Notes under the pieces: generated by a model
What the model saw: only the letters and a program-made list of their open reading frames with translations
What the model was told of the DNA's origin: nothing
Databases searched by the model: none
In this document: in pieces, positions 40,138 to 48,629 of the stretch
Numbering within the stretch: the stretch's first letter is position 1
How the letters are laid out: each line of letters begins with the position of its first letter
Made by a program: the position numbers and the translations under genes
Origin: Thermoflexus hugenholtzii
GTDB lineage: Bacteria > Chloroflexota > Anaerolineae > Thermoflexales > Thermoflexaceae
Assembly: GCF_018771565.1 (NCBI RefSeq)
Contig: NZ_CP076326.1
Location: 1,116,001 to 1,180,000, forward strand
Direction: 5' to 3'
Length of the DNA stretch: 64,000 nt

Positions 40138-40812
40138 ATGTCGTATCGGGTCCTGATTGTGGACGATCATCCCCTGTTCCGCAAAGGCGTCCGGGACACC
40201 CTGGCCCTGGAACCGGGCTTTCAGGTGGTCGGGGAAGCGGCGGACGGCCAGGCCGCTCTGGAGATGATCATGCGTCTGGCCCCTCACCTGGTGCTGATGG
40301 ACGTGCATCTCCCGGTCCGGAACGGCCTGGACGTGATCCGGCAGGCCCGCGCCCACCGGTTCGAAGGCGCCATCCTGGTCCTCACCGCCTATGACAGCGA
40401 GGAGCAGATGCGATATGCCGTTCGCATCGGCGCGAACGGGTATTGCTCCAAAGACACCCCTCCCGAGCAACTCCTTCAGAACATCCGTCACGTGCTCTCC
40501 GGCCGCTACGTCCTGGGATCCCGGGTGCTGACCGCCCCCGAGGTTCGACAGATCATCGGCGAAGCGGAGGCGGAAGAGGATCTCAGCCTCTCCCCTCGGG
40601 AGCGGGAAATCCTGCAGTACGTCGCCCTGGGCTACAGCAACAAGGCCATCGCCGAGCGGCTGGGGATCAGCCAGCAGACGGTGAAGAACCACATGACGGC
40701 CATTTTGCGTAAACTGGATCTGAGCGATCGCACCCAGGCCGCCATCCTGGCCGTGCGCCGCGGATGGGTCCGTCTGCCTGAAGAGCCCATCTCTCCGGAG
40801 GAGAAATCGTGA
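40138..40812 (+). CDS. NarL/FixJ-family response regulator
   Basis: This 224-aa protein has a receiver domain (VLIVDDHPLFRKGVRDTL, phospho-acceptor Asp in LVLMDVHLPVRNG, Thr in LVLTAY, Lys in YCSKDTPPEQLL) and a C-terminal LuxR-type helix-turn-helix (LSPREREILQYVALGYSNKA, GISQQTVKNHMTAILRKL). All phosphorylation residues are present. GGAGG lies upstream. The sensor kinase gene overlaps its end by 4 bp, so the two are a cognate pair. Confidence 0.95.
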   Translation: MSYRVLIVDDHPLFRKGVRDTLALEPGFQVVGEAADGQAALEMIMRLAPHLVLMDVHLPVRNGLDVIRQARAHRFEGAILVLTAYDSEEQMRYAVRIGANGYCSKDTPPEQLLQNIRHVLSGRYVLGSRVLTAPEVRQIIGEAEAEEDLSLSPREREILQYVALGYSNKAIAERLGISQQTVKNHMTAILRKLDLSDRTQAAILAVRRGWVRLPEEPISPEEKS

Positions 40813-41846
40813 GCGAGCCGACATCCCCGCTCCAGGATCTGATGGCCTACTGCCGCGAGGAGCAGGAAGCCGCGCGACGGCAGCTCGCAGAGGTGCAGGC
40901 GCTCATCCGACAGACCTCCGCGGACGTGGAGCGGCTGGCCCAGCGCAGCCTCCAGCTGACGAATCAGATCAAGCAGATGGAAAGCCGCCCGGGGAGCACC
41001 CCGCCTGAGGAGATCATTGAAAGCTACCAGTCCGCCATGGACATTCAAAAGCGTCTGTGGCTGATGCGGGGCCAGCTGGAGAAGTTCCAGAGCCTGGAAG
41101 CCCACCTCCGTCGGTATGTGGAGGCTCTCGACCGCATCCTCTCAACCCTCGCCGCGCTGGAAGCGGAGAGCGCCTCCGCCCGCCCAAGCGTGGAGCCGAC
41201 CCTGATCGTGCGGCTCTTCGAGGCTCAGGAGCAGGAGCGGCAGCGCCTGGTCCGCCAGCTGCACGATGGACCTGCCCAGGCCCTGACCAACCTGGTGTTG
41301 CAGGCCGAGATCTGCGAGCGGCTCTTCCAGCGGGATCCGGAGCGCGCCCGGGCCGAGCTGGCCGCTTTGAAGAACGCCGTCGCCGAGACCTTCCAGCGGA
41401 TGCGGGAGTTCCTCTTCGATATCCGCCCCATGAGCCTCGACGATCTGGGGCTGGTCCCCACCGTGCGACGCTATGTGGAGACCCTGAAAGAGAAAGTGAA
41501 GTTCTCCCTCCAGCTCCAGATCAGCGGCGAGGAGCGTCGTCTGGCAGCCCATCAGGAGGCCGCGCTCTTCCGGATCGTCCAGGAGCTGCTCACCAACGTT
41601 CGCCTGCATGCCCAGGCCTCCCAGGCCACGGTGCGGCTGGCCTTCACCCCGCAGGGGGTGCGCCTGGAGGTGGAGGACAACGGGGTGGGGTTCGACGTGG
41701 AGGAGGCCATGGCCCAGGCGCCTCAGCGCAAGACCATCGGCCTGACTTCCATCCGCCAGTGGGTGGAGATGCTGGGCGGGCAGCTCTCCATCACCAGCGC
41801 CCCCGGCCGGGGGACGCGGGTGGCCGTGTTCCTCCCGAACCCGTGA
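40809..41846 (+). CDS. soluble NarX/DegS-type sensor histidine kinase
   Basis: This 345-aa protein starts with a GTG overlapping the regulator gene. Residues 1-135 are a long coiled coil (EAARRQLAEVQALIRQTSAD, LQLTNQIKQME). Next is a HisKA_3 dimerisation domain with the phospho-His in RLVRQLHDGPAQALTNLVLQ near residue 151, and a HATPase domain (RIVQELLTNVRLHAQASQAT, LEVEDNGVGFDVEE, GLTSIRQWVEMLGGQ). No membrane helix is present, so it is a cytoplasmic sensor like DegS. The signal is unknown. A hairpin-rich repeat array begins just after the stop. Confidence 0.92.
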   Translation: MSEPTSPLQDLMAYCREEQEAARRQLAEVQALIRQTSADVERLAQRSLQLTNQIKQMESRPGSTPPEEIIESYQSAMDIQKRLWLMRGQLEKFQSLEAHLRRYVEALDRILSTLAALEAESASARPSVEPTLIVRLFEAQEQERQRLVRQLHDGPAQALTNLVLQAEICERLFQRDPERARAELAALKNAVAETFQRMREFLFDIRPMSLDDLGLVPTVRRYVETLKEKVKFSLQLQISGEERRLAAHQEAALFRIVQELLTNVRLHAQASQATVRLAFTPQGVRLEVEDNGVGFDVEEAMAQAPQRKTIGLTSIRQWVEMLGGQLSITSAPGRGTRVAVFLPNP

Positions 41847-41859
41847 GAGGCGCACCTTA

Positions 41860-42370
41860 CGAGTCGAACGAATTCGACCTGCTGAGGCCTTCGGCCGGCG
41901 GTCGGCCTGCGCCGAATGAATTCGGCCTCGAGAGGCCTTCGGCCAACGGTCGGCCTGCGCCGACCGAAAAGGCATCCTTCGCGTCGGCGGAGGCCGACGC
42001 CCGGCGCGCAGCGCCCGGAGAGGCCGATTTCAATCGGCGTGAAAGCCTCCGGCCAACGGTCGGCCTGCGCCGACCGAGGAGCGTCGCTTGCGTCGGCGGA
42101 GGCCGACGCCCGGCGCGCAGCGCCCGGAGAGGCCGATTTCAATCGGCGTGAAAGCCTTCAGCCAGCGGTCGGCCTGCGCCGACCGAAAAGGCATCCTTTG
42201 CGTCGGCGAAGGCCGACGCCCAGCGCGCCAGCGCCCGGAGAGGCCGATTTCAATCGGCGTGAAAGCCTTCGGCCAACGGTCGGCCTGCGCCGACCGAGGA
42301 GCGTCGCTTGCGTCGGCGGAGGCCGACGCCCGGCGCGCAGCGCCCGGAGAGGCCGATTTCAATCGGCGCA
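41860..42370. repeat. tandem array of about 110-bp units built from inverted repeats
   Basis: Successive copies of AGGCCGATTTCAATCGGC start at 42021, 42130, 42241 and 42350, giving units of 109, 111 and 109 bp, preceded by a divergent partial unit from about 41860. Each unit holds several short perfect inverted repeats: GCCGATT-TC-AATCGGC, GGTCGGC-CTGC-GCCGACC, CGTCGGC-GGAG-GCCGACG and GGCGC-GCA-GCGCC. Two versions of a 13-base segment alternate between units (GGAGCGTCGCTTG and AAAGGCATCCTTT). The first partial unit uses GAATTC-centred relatives (GCCGAA-TGAA-TTCGGC). The array fills the gap between convergent genes. The frames it leaves open are by-products of its composition. Confidence 0.9.
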
Positions 42371-42394
42371 AGGGGCGCAAAGAGGCCCGAGGCG

Positions 42395-43375
42395 CTACAG
42401 GCGAAAGCGCCCTCCGATCCGGCGGGCGAGCCGGAGGCTTGCGGCGCGGAACATCCGGGAGCGGAAGAGGGCTCCGCTGAGCCCGGCCCCCAGCAGCGCC
42501 CCCGCGACCACATCCAGGGGATAATGCACCCCGCCATAAACCCGGGCCAGGCTGATCCCGGCCGCCAGCCCCATCGCCACCCACCCGACCCGACGGTTCC
42601 CCGTCTTCAAGGAGACCGCGATGGCCCAGGCCACCGTCGCGGCGTTGCTGGGGAACGAGGAATCCGAGGGATGATAGAAAAGCAGATGCACCTCATGGTC
42701 CGTGAAGGGGCGAGGACGGAAATACACCGCGTTCATCGCCTCCAAGAGGGCGCCGCTGAGGGGAACGGCGAGGACGGCCCGCAGGACGGCCGCCTGCTGC
42801 ACCGGATCGCCGCTCCACCACATCCACCAGGCCAGCATGGCCAGAGCCGTGGGCACCGCATAGTCGTTGATCAGCAAGCGGGCCAGCCCGTCCAGCCAGG
42901 GAACCCGGCCGGCATAGGCGTTCAACGCGAAGAAGAGCGGCACATCCCAGCGCCAGAGGATCAGCAACAGCGCGAGGAGCCCACCCCACAGAAGCGGCCG
43001 GAGCCCGGCGTTCCTCACCCCCTCAGCCCCCGGCTCCGGCCTCTCGCCCCGTGAAGGATGCGGATCGGAGATCGCTACACCGGAGGCGGGCCGGGATCCG
43101 GTCAGGGCCTGCAGCGCCCGCAAGACCCCCCACGCCCCCAGCATGGCCAGCCCGCTCATCGCCGCCAGCTCCGTGCCTGCCGGCCCCGGCGTCCAGATCT
43201 CCGGGACGCCCGCGAAGAAGCCGATGCCGCTGGCCAGCAGGAGGAGAACCCCCACGCCCTGGAGTTCCCACGAGGCGCGGCCTCGGCCCCAGCGGAGGAG
43301 GAGGACCCCCAGGGCGACCGCCCACGACGCCCCCAGGTAGCCCGCCACCAGATACCAGGCCATATACGACCGCAC
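42395..43375 (-). CDS. PAP2-family membrane phosphatase
   Basis: This 326-aa protein has several N-terminal helices of unknown role (residues 1-130) and a type 2 phosphatidic acid phosphatase domain with the three motifs in order: NAVYFRPRPFTDHEVH, PSDSSFPSNAATVAWA and LARVYGGVHYPLDVVAGALL, which hold the catalytic His residues. Such enzymes dephosphorylate undecaprenyl pyrophosphate or other lipid phosphates on the outer face of the membrane. It ends beside the repeat array and is divergent from the LLM gene. Confidence 0.88.
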   Translation of the reverse strand: MRSYMAWYLVAGYLGASWAVALGVLLLRWGRGRASWELQGVGVLLLLASGIGFFAGVPEIWTPGPAGTELAAMSGLAMLGAWGVLRALQALTGSRPASGVAISDPHPSRGERPEPGAEGVRNAGLRPLLWGGLLALLLILWRWDVPLFFALNAYAGRVPWLDGLARLLINDYAVPTALAMLAWWMWWSGDPVQQAAVLRAVLAVPLSGALLEAMNAVYFRPRPFTDHEVHLLFYHPSDSSFPSNAATVAWAIAVSLKTGNRRVGWVAMGLAAGISLARVYGGVHYPLDVVAGALLGAGLSGALFRSRMFRAASLRLARRIGGRFRL

Positions 43376-43448
43376 GATCCTCTCCCTCAGGGAACCTGTC
43401 GAGCCGGATTATAATGGCAGAAGAATGATCCCACCGAGAGGCGATCCC

Positions 43449-44459
43449 ATGCATCTGGACGCCGCGCTCCACTACGACCGGCTGAGCGAGGTTCCGGATC
43501 TGGCCCGGGCGGCGGAGGCCATGGGCTTCGACGGGATCTGGACCCACGAGACCCGCCACGATCCGTTCCTGCCGCTGGCCTTAGCCGCGGAACACACCCG
43601 GCGCATCCACCTGGGGACCGGCGTGGCCATCGCCTTCGCCCGCAGCCCGACGGTCATCGCTTACACCGCCTGGGATCTGGCGGCCATGGCGCCCGGCCGG
43701 ATCTTCCTCGGGCTGGGCACCCAGGTGAAAGCGCACATCGAGCGCCGCTTCGGGATGACCTGGGATCCCCCTGTCCCCAAGCTTCGGGAGACCGTGGAGG
43801 CGATCCGGGCGGTGTGGGCGTGCTGGCAGAACGGGGAACGGTTGAACTACCGGGGCCGCTTCTTCAAGCTCACCCTGATGTCCCCTTTCTTCAACCCCGG
43901 CCCCATCCCGGATCCGCGCATCCCCATCCTCCTGGCGGGGGTGAACCCGCCGCTGGCCCGCCTGGCCGGCGAGGTGGGCGACGGCTTCTTCGTCCATCCC
44001 TTCCATACCCCTCGCTACCTTCGGGAGGTCCTGATCCCAGCGATTGAGGCCGGCGCGCGCAAAGCCGGCCGGCGGCCCGAGGAGATCCTCCGGGTGGGCA
44101 GCGTCTTCGTCATCACCGGCCGGGATGAGGCGGAGATGCAGCAAGCCCGGGAGCTCGTCCGCGCCCAGGTCGCCTTCTACGGCTCCACGCCCTCCTATCG
44201 GCGGGTCTGGGCCCTCCACGGCTGGGAAGCCATCGGGGAGCAGCTCTCCGCCCTGGCCGCCCGGGGGCGCTGGGAGGAGATGCCGGCGCAGGTTCCCGAT
44301 GAGGTCCTGGAGGCTTTCGCCCTGACCGCCCCGCCCGAAGGGGTCTGGGAACGCCTGAAAGCCACTTACGAAGGCCTGCTGGATCGGGTGATCCTGTATC
44401 AACCCTTCCGGCTGCAGGATCGGGAGCTATGGGAGAGGATCCTGAGCGGGCGACGGTAA
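43449..44459 (+). CDS. LLM-class flavin-dependent oxidoreductase
   Basis: This 336-aa luciferase-like TIM-barrel protein resembles the F420/FMN-dependent group: GFDGIWTHETRHDPFLPLAL, IHLGTGVAIAFARSPTVIAY, GRIFLGLGTQVKAHIERRFG and PILLAGVNPPLARLAGEVGD. The cofactor (F420 or FMN) cannot be decided. The start at 43449 has GAGAGG eight bases upstream; an in-frame ATG 8 codons earlier is possible. TATAAT at 43410-43415 is a good -10 candidate. The end overlaps the AAA-ATPase gene by 31 bp. Confidence 0.88.
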   Translation: MHLDAALHYDRLSEVPDLARAAEAMGFDGIWTHETRHDPFLPLALAAEHTRRIHLGTGVAIAFARSPTVIAYTAWDLAAMAPGRIFLGLGTQVKAHIERRFGMTWDPPVPKLRETVEAIRAVWACWQNGERLNYRGRFFKLTLMSPFFNPGPIPDPRIPILLAGVNPPLARLAGEVGDGFFVHPFHTPRYLREVLIPAIEAGARKAGRRPEEILRVGSVFVITGRDEAEMQQARELVRAQVAFYGSTPSYRRVWALHGWEAIGEQLSALAARGRWEEMPAQVPDEVLEAFALTAPPEGVWERLKATYEGLLDRVILYQPFRLQDRELWERILSGRR

Positions 44460-45646
44460 GCCCGGAGATCTCCGCGGAGGTCTCCCCTCGCACCTCCCTG
44501 CTGCTCCGGCTTCTGGAGGAACGGAGCCCGGCGGCCCGGGTGCTGCGGGCGCGCCCCCCCGTCGACCGGCCGGTGGAAGAGACCGTTCGCTTTCCCTTCC
44601 TGGCCATTGTCGGCCAGACCGAGATGAAGCTGGCGCTGGTCCTGGCCCTGATCAACCCGGCCATCGGAGGGGTGCTGCTGATGGGCGCCCGGGGCACCGG
44701 GAAGACCACAGCAGTGCGAGGCTTGCTGGATCTCCTCCCGCCGGTGGAGCGCTCCCTCTGCCCTTACGGCTGCGAGCCGGAGGCTGCCTACACCCTGGGC
44801 TTTCATATGATCTGCAAGGATTGCGCCCGCAAGCTGGGCCAGGGGGAGCCCATCACCGCGCCGGATCGCATGCGGCTGATCGAGCTCCCCCTGAACGCCC
44901 GCCTGGAGGACGTGATCGGGGGGCTGGATGAGCAGGCGGCGATGGAGGGGAAGGTGCGGATCCGGCGCGGCCTCCTGGCCCAGGCGGATCAGAACGTGCT
45001 CTACGTGGACGAGGTGAACCTTCTGGATCCGGAGATCGCCAACGCTATCCTGGACGCCGCCGCCCTGGGCCGATACACGGTCCGACGGGGACCCCTGGCG
45101 GCCACCTACCGCGCCCGCCTGATCCTCATCGCCTCGATGAACCCGGAGGAGGGGCCGTTGCGCCCTCAGATCCACGATCGCTTCGGACTGCGAGTGGTGG
45201 TCCGCGGCTTGACGGACCCGCGGGACCGGCTGGAGGTGTATCGCCGGGTGCGCCTGTTCCGGACGAATCCCTACGCCCTGGTGGCCCAGTGGGCTCAGGA
45301 GACCGCGGCGGCCGCGGCGGAGATCGCGGAGGCCCGCCAGCGACTGCCCCGGGTGGCCATCCCGCCGGAGCTGGAGCAGGAAGCCATGGGCTGGATCTAC
45401 CGGCTGGGCATCGAATCCAGCCGCGCGGAGGTCGCCCTCCTGGAGGCCGCCCGGGCCTACGCCGCCGCCGACGGCCGGGAAACGGTCACCCGGGAGGATC
45501 TGCAGGCGGTGGCGCCGATGGCCCTCCGCCAGCGTCGCAGCGCTTTCATCGCCGCCTTCATCGCCCAGCAGGAAAAGGAAGACGAAGAGATCCGGGCGGT
45601 GATCCAGGATCGCGTGCGCCCGCCCCGACGGCGCCGTCGAGCATGA
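44429..45646 (+). CDS. magnesium-chelatase subunit I-like AAA ATPase
   Basis: This 405-aa AAA+ protein has Walker A LLMGARGTGKTTAVRG near residue 92, Walker B NVLYVDEVNLLDPEI, sensor 1 LILIASMNPEEGPLRPQIHD and arginine-finger region DRFGLRVVVRGLTD. This is the BchI/ChlI layout, including an insert with two CxxC-like pairs (LCPYGCEP and MICKDCARK). BchI works with BchD and BchH in Mg-porphyrin synthesis, but no D or H subunit is adjacent. A general metal-chelatase or MoxR-like remodelling role is possible. Its start lies inside the end of the LLM gene and its stop overlaps the pseudouridine synthase start (ATGA). Confidence 0.85.
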   Translation: MGEDPERATVSPEISAEVSPRTSLLLRLLEERSPAARVLRARPPVDRPVEETVRFPFLAIVGQTEMKLALVLALINPAIGGVLLMGARGTGKTTAVRGLLDLLPPVERSLCPYGCEPEAAYTLGFHMICKDCARKLGQGEPITAPDRMRLIELPLNARLEDVIGGLDEQAAMEGKVRIRRGLLAQADQNVLYVDEVNLLDPEIANAILDAAALGRYTVRRGPLAATYRARLILIASMNPEEGPLRPQIHDRFGLRVVVRGLTDPRDRLEVYRRVRLFRTNPYALVAQWAQETAAAAAEIAEARQRLPRVAIPPELEQEAMGWIYRLGIESSRAEVALLEAARAYAAADGRETVTREDLQAVAPMALRQRRSAFIAAFIAQQEKEDEEIRAVIQDRVRPPRRRRRA

Positions 45647-46644
45647 GCGTGGACGCCATGCGGATCGAGACGTTCGTCGTCGAAACCGCCGATCGCCTCG
45701 ATCGGGTCATCGCCGCCCGCTGTCCGGAGCTCTCCCGCTCGGCGGCCCAGCGCCTGATCGAGGCCGGCCATGTGCAGGTGAACGGGACGCCCATCCAGCG
45801 GCCCGCCCACCGCGTCCGCCCCGGCGATCGGATCACGGTGCACATCCCGCCTCCGGAGCCGATGGATCTAACCCCGGAGCCCATCCCGCTGGACATCCTC
45901 TATGAGGACGCCGACGTCCTGGTGATCCACAAGCCGGCCGGGATGGTCGTGCATCCCGGGGCGGGGCATGCCTCCGGCACCCTGATCCACGCCGTCCTGG
46001 CTCATTGTCCGGATCTGAAGGGGGTCGGAGGGGTGCTGCGGCCGGGCCTGGTGCACCGCCTGGACAAGGAGACCTCCGGGGTGCTGCTCATCGCCAAGCA
46101 TGAGCAGGCCTATCACTTCCTGCAGGCGCAGTTCAAAGCCCGCACCGTGCGGAAAGTTTACGACGCCCTGGTGATCGGGCATCCGCCCCCGGAGGGGCTC
46201 ATCGAGGCGCCCATCGCCCGCGATCCCCGCCACCGCCAGCGCATGGCCGTGGTCCCCACCGGGCGGCCGGCCCGCACCCGCTATCGGGTGGTCCATACCT
46301 ACGAGGGGCGCTGGGGGCGCTACGCCCTCCTGGAGGTCTATCCGGAGACCGGGCGGACCCATCAGATCCGCGTGCACCTGGCCTATGTAGGCTACCCGGT
46401 GGTGGGGGATCCGGTCTACGGGCGGCGGACCGCCCTCCCCTGCCCGCGCCTGTTCCTGCACGCCCGCTCGATCACGGTGCGCCTCCCCTCCCGGCCGGAG
46501 CCGGTGACCTTCGAAGCTCCCCTGCCCGCTGATCTGGCCGGGGTCCTGGAGCTCCTGGAGAACGCTCCGGCTTCCGCGGAGGAGTCGGGAGGGAGGAGCG
46601 CCCTTCCCGCTCACTCATCGAAAACCACCACGCTCTCCTCGTAA
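45643..46644 (+). CDS. rluD: RluD-type large-subunit rRNA pseudouridine synthase
   Basis: This 333-aa protein has an N-terminal S4 RNA-binding domain (LDRVIAARCPELSRSAAQRL, EAGHVQVNGTP) and an RluA-family catalytic domain: VIHKPAGMVVHPGAGHASGT, the active-site Asp in GLVHRLDKETSGVLLIAKHE, and PETGRTHQIRVHLAYVGYPV. RluD modifies helix 69 of 23S rRNA; relatives RluC and RluA have different sites, so the exact target is inferred. The start overlaps the ATPase stop by 4 bp. The last about 30 residues are divergent, and the end overlaps the convergent ParB-like gene by 34 bp. Confidence 0.9.
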   Translation: MSVDAMRIETFVVETADRLDRVIAARCPELSRSAAQRLIEAGHVQVNGTPIQRPAHRVRPGDRITVHIPPPEPMDLTPEPIPLDILYEDADVLVIHKPAGMVVHPGAGHASGTLIHAVLAHCPDLKGVGGVLRPGLVHRLDKETSGVLLIAKHEQAYHFLQAQFKARTVRKVYDALVIGHPPPEGLIEAPIARDPRHRQRMAVVPTGRPARTRYRVVHTYEGRWGRYALLEVYPETGRTHQIRVHLAYVGYPVVGDPVYGRRTALPCPRLFLHARSITVRLPSRPEPVTFEAPLPADLAGVLELLENAPASAEESGGRSALPAHSSKTTTLSS

Positions 46645-47456
46645 ACCCGGATCTCCCGCGCGGCCAGCTTGCGCCGGAACCAGTCGGCCAGCCACGCGTT
46701 CTTCTCCTCCAGCGAGAGGGGGGCCGCCATGATCTCGAGGGGGATGAACACGCGCAGGGCCCGGTAGGGGATGATGTGGCGGGTGATGCCGGCGGGGAGC
46801 CGGGCCCCGTTGCGGGCCAGCTCGATGATCTCGGCCGGCTCGTAACGAGGGAAGACCACCACGGCGATCACCTGATCATAGTAAGACAGGATCTGCTCCA
46901 GCTGATCCGTGGCGGTCCGATAGAACCGAAAGCGGGATTTATAAGCGTCCACCAGGAGGTTAAGCAGCGCCGTCCGGCGGTAGAGATCCCCCTCCGCCCG
47001 CACCAGATAGATCTCCCCGCGCGGACAGCTGAGATAGGCCAGGGCCTGGCGGCGGGCCAGCTCCGCGCGGGCGTGCAGACGCTCCGAAGGCTCCAGCGTG
47101 ATCCCTTCGATCCCCCGGACCGCCTCGAAAAACGCCTGGGGATCCTCCCCGCTGATCACGTGGGTCCACGCCTCCACCACCAGGCGAGGGTCCTCGTAAT
47201 CCACAACCTGGACCACCAGATGGGGAAGGCCCAGGCGGCGGGCGGCCTCCACCCGGTTGGCGCCGTCCAGCACCACGTAGCGCGGTTCGCCCGGGATGGG
47301 CGCCACCACCGGGGGGTTCTTCAGAACGCCCTCCGTGCGGAGGCGCTGGACCAGCGGCTCCGTCCGCACCTGATCCGCCTGTTCGTGGGGGATCAGATCG
47401 GCCACCGGCACGAACCGCAACACCGGCATTCGCTCGGCCCCATGCAGGGCTCCCAT
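46611..47456 (-). CDS. stand-alone ParB/sulfiredoxin-fold protein
   Basis: The N-terminal half of this 281-aa protein has the ParB/Srx fold: VADLIPHEQADQVRTEPLVQ, GVLKNPPVVAPIPGEPRYVV and LDGANRVEAARRLGLPHLVV near residue 63. The DGxxRxEAxxxLG element is shared with SbnI/SerK free-serine kinases as well as ParB CTPases. No helix-turn-helix like that of chromosome-partitioning ParB is seen. The C-terminal half (YLVRAEGDLYRRTALLNLLV, YEPAEIIELARNGARLPAGI, HIIPYRALRVFIPLEIM) resembles the second half of SerK/SbnI-like proteins. A small-molecule kinase is therefore more likely than partitioning. It lies 103 bp after the S1-domain gene. Confidence 0.7.
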   Translation of the reverse strand: MGALHGAERMPVLRFVPVADLIPHEQADQVRTEPLVQRLRTEGVLKNPPVVAPIPGEPRYVVLDGANRVEAARRLGLPHLVVQVVDYEDPRLVVEAWTHVISGEDPQAFFEAVRGIEGITLEPSERLHARAELARRQALAYLSCPRGEIYLVRAEGDLYRRTALLNLLVDAYKSRFRFYRTATDQLEQILSYYDQVIAVVVFPRYEPAEIIELARNGARLPAGITRHIIPYRALRVFIPLEIMAAPLSLEEKNAWLADWFRRKLAAREIRVYEESVVVFDE

Positions 47457-47497
47457 CTTCCTTCCCTCTTCAATCGCGGGGCACTCCGAAACGAAAA

Positions 47498-47539
47498 GGA
47501 GGTTGGGATGGGACGGCTCCGTCCATCTCCCAACCTCCT
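47498..47539 (-). terminator. terminator of the S1-domain gene
   Basis: A stem of about 19 bp with one mismatch (AGGAGGTTGGGA and ACGG arms) encloses a short loop. On the minus strand it is followed by TTTTCGTTTCG. It begins 21 bp past the S1-gene stop. Confidence 0.8.
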
Positions 47540-47559
47540 GAGGTCTCTCAGACGTCCGG

Positions 47560-48552
47560 TTAATTCGTGGACATCGACTCCAGCGGCGGGACGGAGCGTC
47601 CGCGAGCCCGGGCCTCCTCCAGCGCCCGCTTCAGGGCATAAGCCATCACAGTGAGCTCCTCCTCTCCCTCTACGGGCTCGGGCTCGGGCGGCGGAGCCGG
47701 ACGGGAGGGCACCGTCTTGCGCACCGGCACCTCCGGCTCCACCTCCTTCACCGGGAGCAGCCCGCGCAAGCTCAGCCGGATCTGCTTCTTCTCCGGATCC
47801 ACCAGGATGATGCGGGCCTCGATCTCCTGGCCCTCCTGAAGGACCTCCGCGGGGTCTTTCAGGTTGCGGACCCCGAACTCGCTGATGTGGATCAGGGCAT
47901 CCCGCTCCGCGCCGATGTCCACGAAGGCCCCGAACTTCTCCACCCGGGTCACCTTCCCCCGGATCAGCTCCCCTACTTTCAGGTCCTCCCACCTCACGGA
48001 GGGCGGCGGGATCATCGTCAGGCGCAGGCGGCGCTCGCGGCGGCTGGCGCTCACCACCCACACCCGGACCTCATCGCCGGGATGGAACAGCCCGGTCGGA
48101 TCCACCCGCCCCTCCTTCCGGATCTGGGAGGCGGGGACGAAGCCCTCCACCGGCGCGTCGATGTCCACGAACAACCCATCGGGCTCCACCCGGGTGACCC
48201 GCCCGGTGAACTCTCGCCCGGGCCGGAGTTGCCCCCAGCCGTAGGACGCCGGGCGGATCAACGTCAGGCTGAGCAGGCCTTTCTTCCGGTTCACCTGCTT
48301 TACCCAGGCGGTCACCCGATCTCCGGGCTTCAACACATCGGAAACCCGTAAAACCGGTTGAGGGGCCAGCTGGGAGATATGGATAAAGCCAGGGATCTCG
48401 GAGCCGATGTCAACGAAAGCGCCGGCGGGGGTCACAGCGGTGACGATGCCTTCCACCTGCATTTTCGGACGCAGAGATCGAAGGGGAACTCGGACGGAGC
48501 CTTCTGTCTCCTCCTGCTGCTCCACGATCACAGGGCTCGTCTCCATGGCCAC
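47560..48552 (-). CDS. S1 RNA-binding domain protein (ribosomal protein S1-like)
   Basis: This 330-aa protein has three S1 domains: about residues 30-98 (GIVTAVTPAGAFVDIGSEIP, GFIHISQLAP), 113-182 (GRVTRVEPDGLFVDIDAPVE, GFVPASQI) and 198-268 (GKVTRVEKFGAFVDIGAERD, ALIHISEFG). An acidic, Pro-rich tail follows. Bacterial S1 normally has four to six repeats; short forms occur in Chloroflexota and Actinobacteria. It would bind mRNA on the 30S subunit or act as a general RNA chaperone. A good promoter lies 50 bp upstream. Confidence 0.9.
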   Translation of the reverse strand: MAMETSPVIVEQQEETEGSVRVPLRSLRPKMQVEGIVTAVTPAGAFVDIGSEIPGFIHISQLAPQPVLRVSDVLKPGDRVTAWVKQVNRKKGLLSLTLIRPASYGWGQLRPGREFTGRVTRVEPDGLFVDIDAPVEGFVPASQIRKEGRVDPTGLFHPGDEVRVWVVSASRRERRLRLTMIPPPSVRWEDLKVGELIRGKVTRVEKFGAFVDIGAERDALIHISEFGVRNLKDPAEVLQEGQEIEARIILVDPEKKQIRLSLRGLLPVKEVEPEVPVRKTVPSRPAPPPEPEPVEGEEELTVMAYALKRALEEARARGRSVPPLESMSTN

Positions 48553-48600
48553 TCGCTCCCTCCTTACCAGGATGAGCCGGAATCCGTTCTTGCTTTCACA

Positions 48601-48629
48601 ATTCTACGTCGAAGTCCCCTCCTGTGCAA
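48601..48629 (-). promoter_or_regulatory. promoter of the S1-domain gene
   Basis: On the minus strand TTGCAC (48629-48624) and TAGAAT (48606-48601) are separated by 17 bp. Transcription would start near 48594 and give a leader of about 40 bases. Confidence 0.7.

Noticed and set aside
41860-42370. CRISPR array or coding repeats
   Set aside because: Units are about 110 bp, contiguous and largely identical throughout, so there are no unique spacers. Open frames across the array read Arg/Ala/Pro-rich sequence in several frames at once, as expected from its composition.
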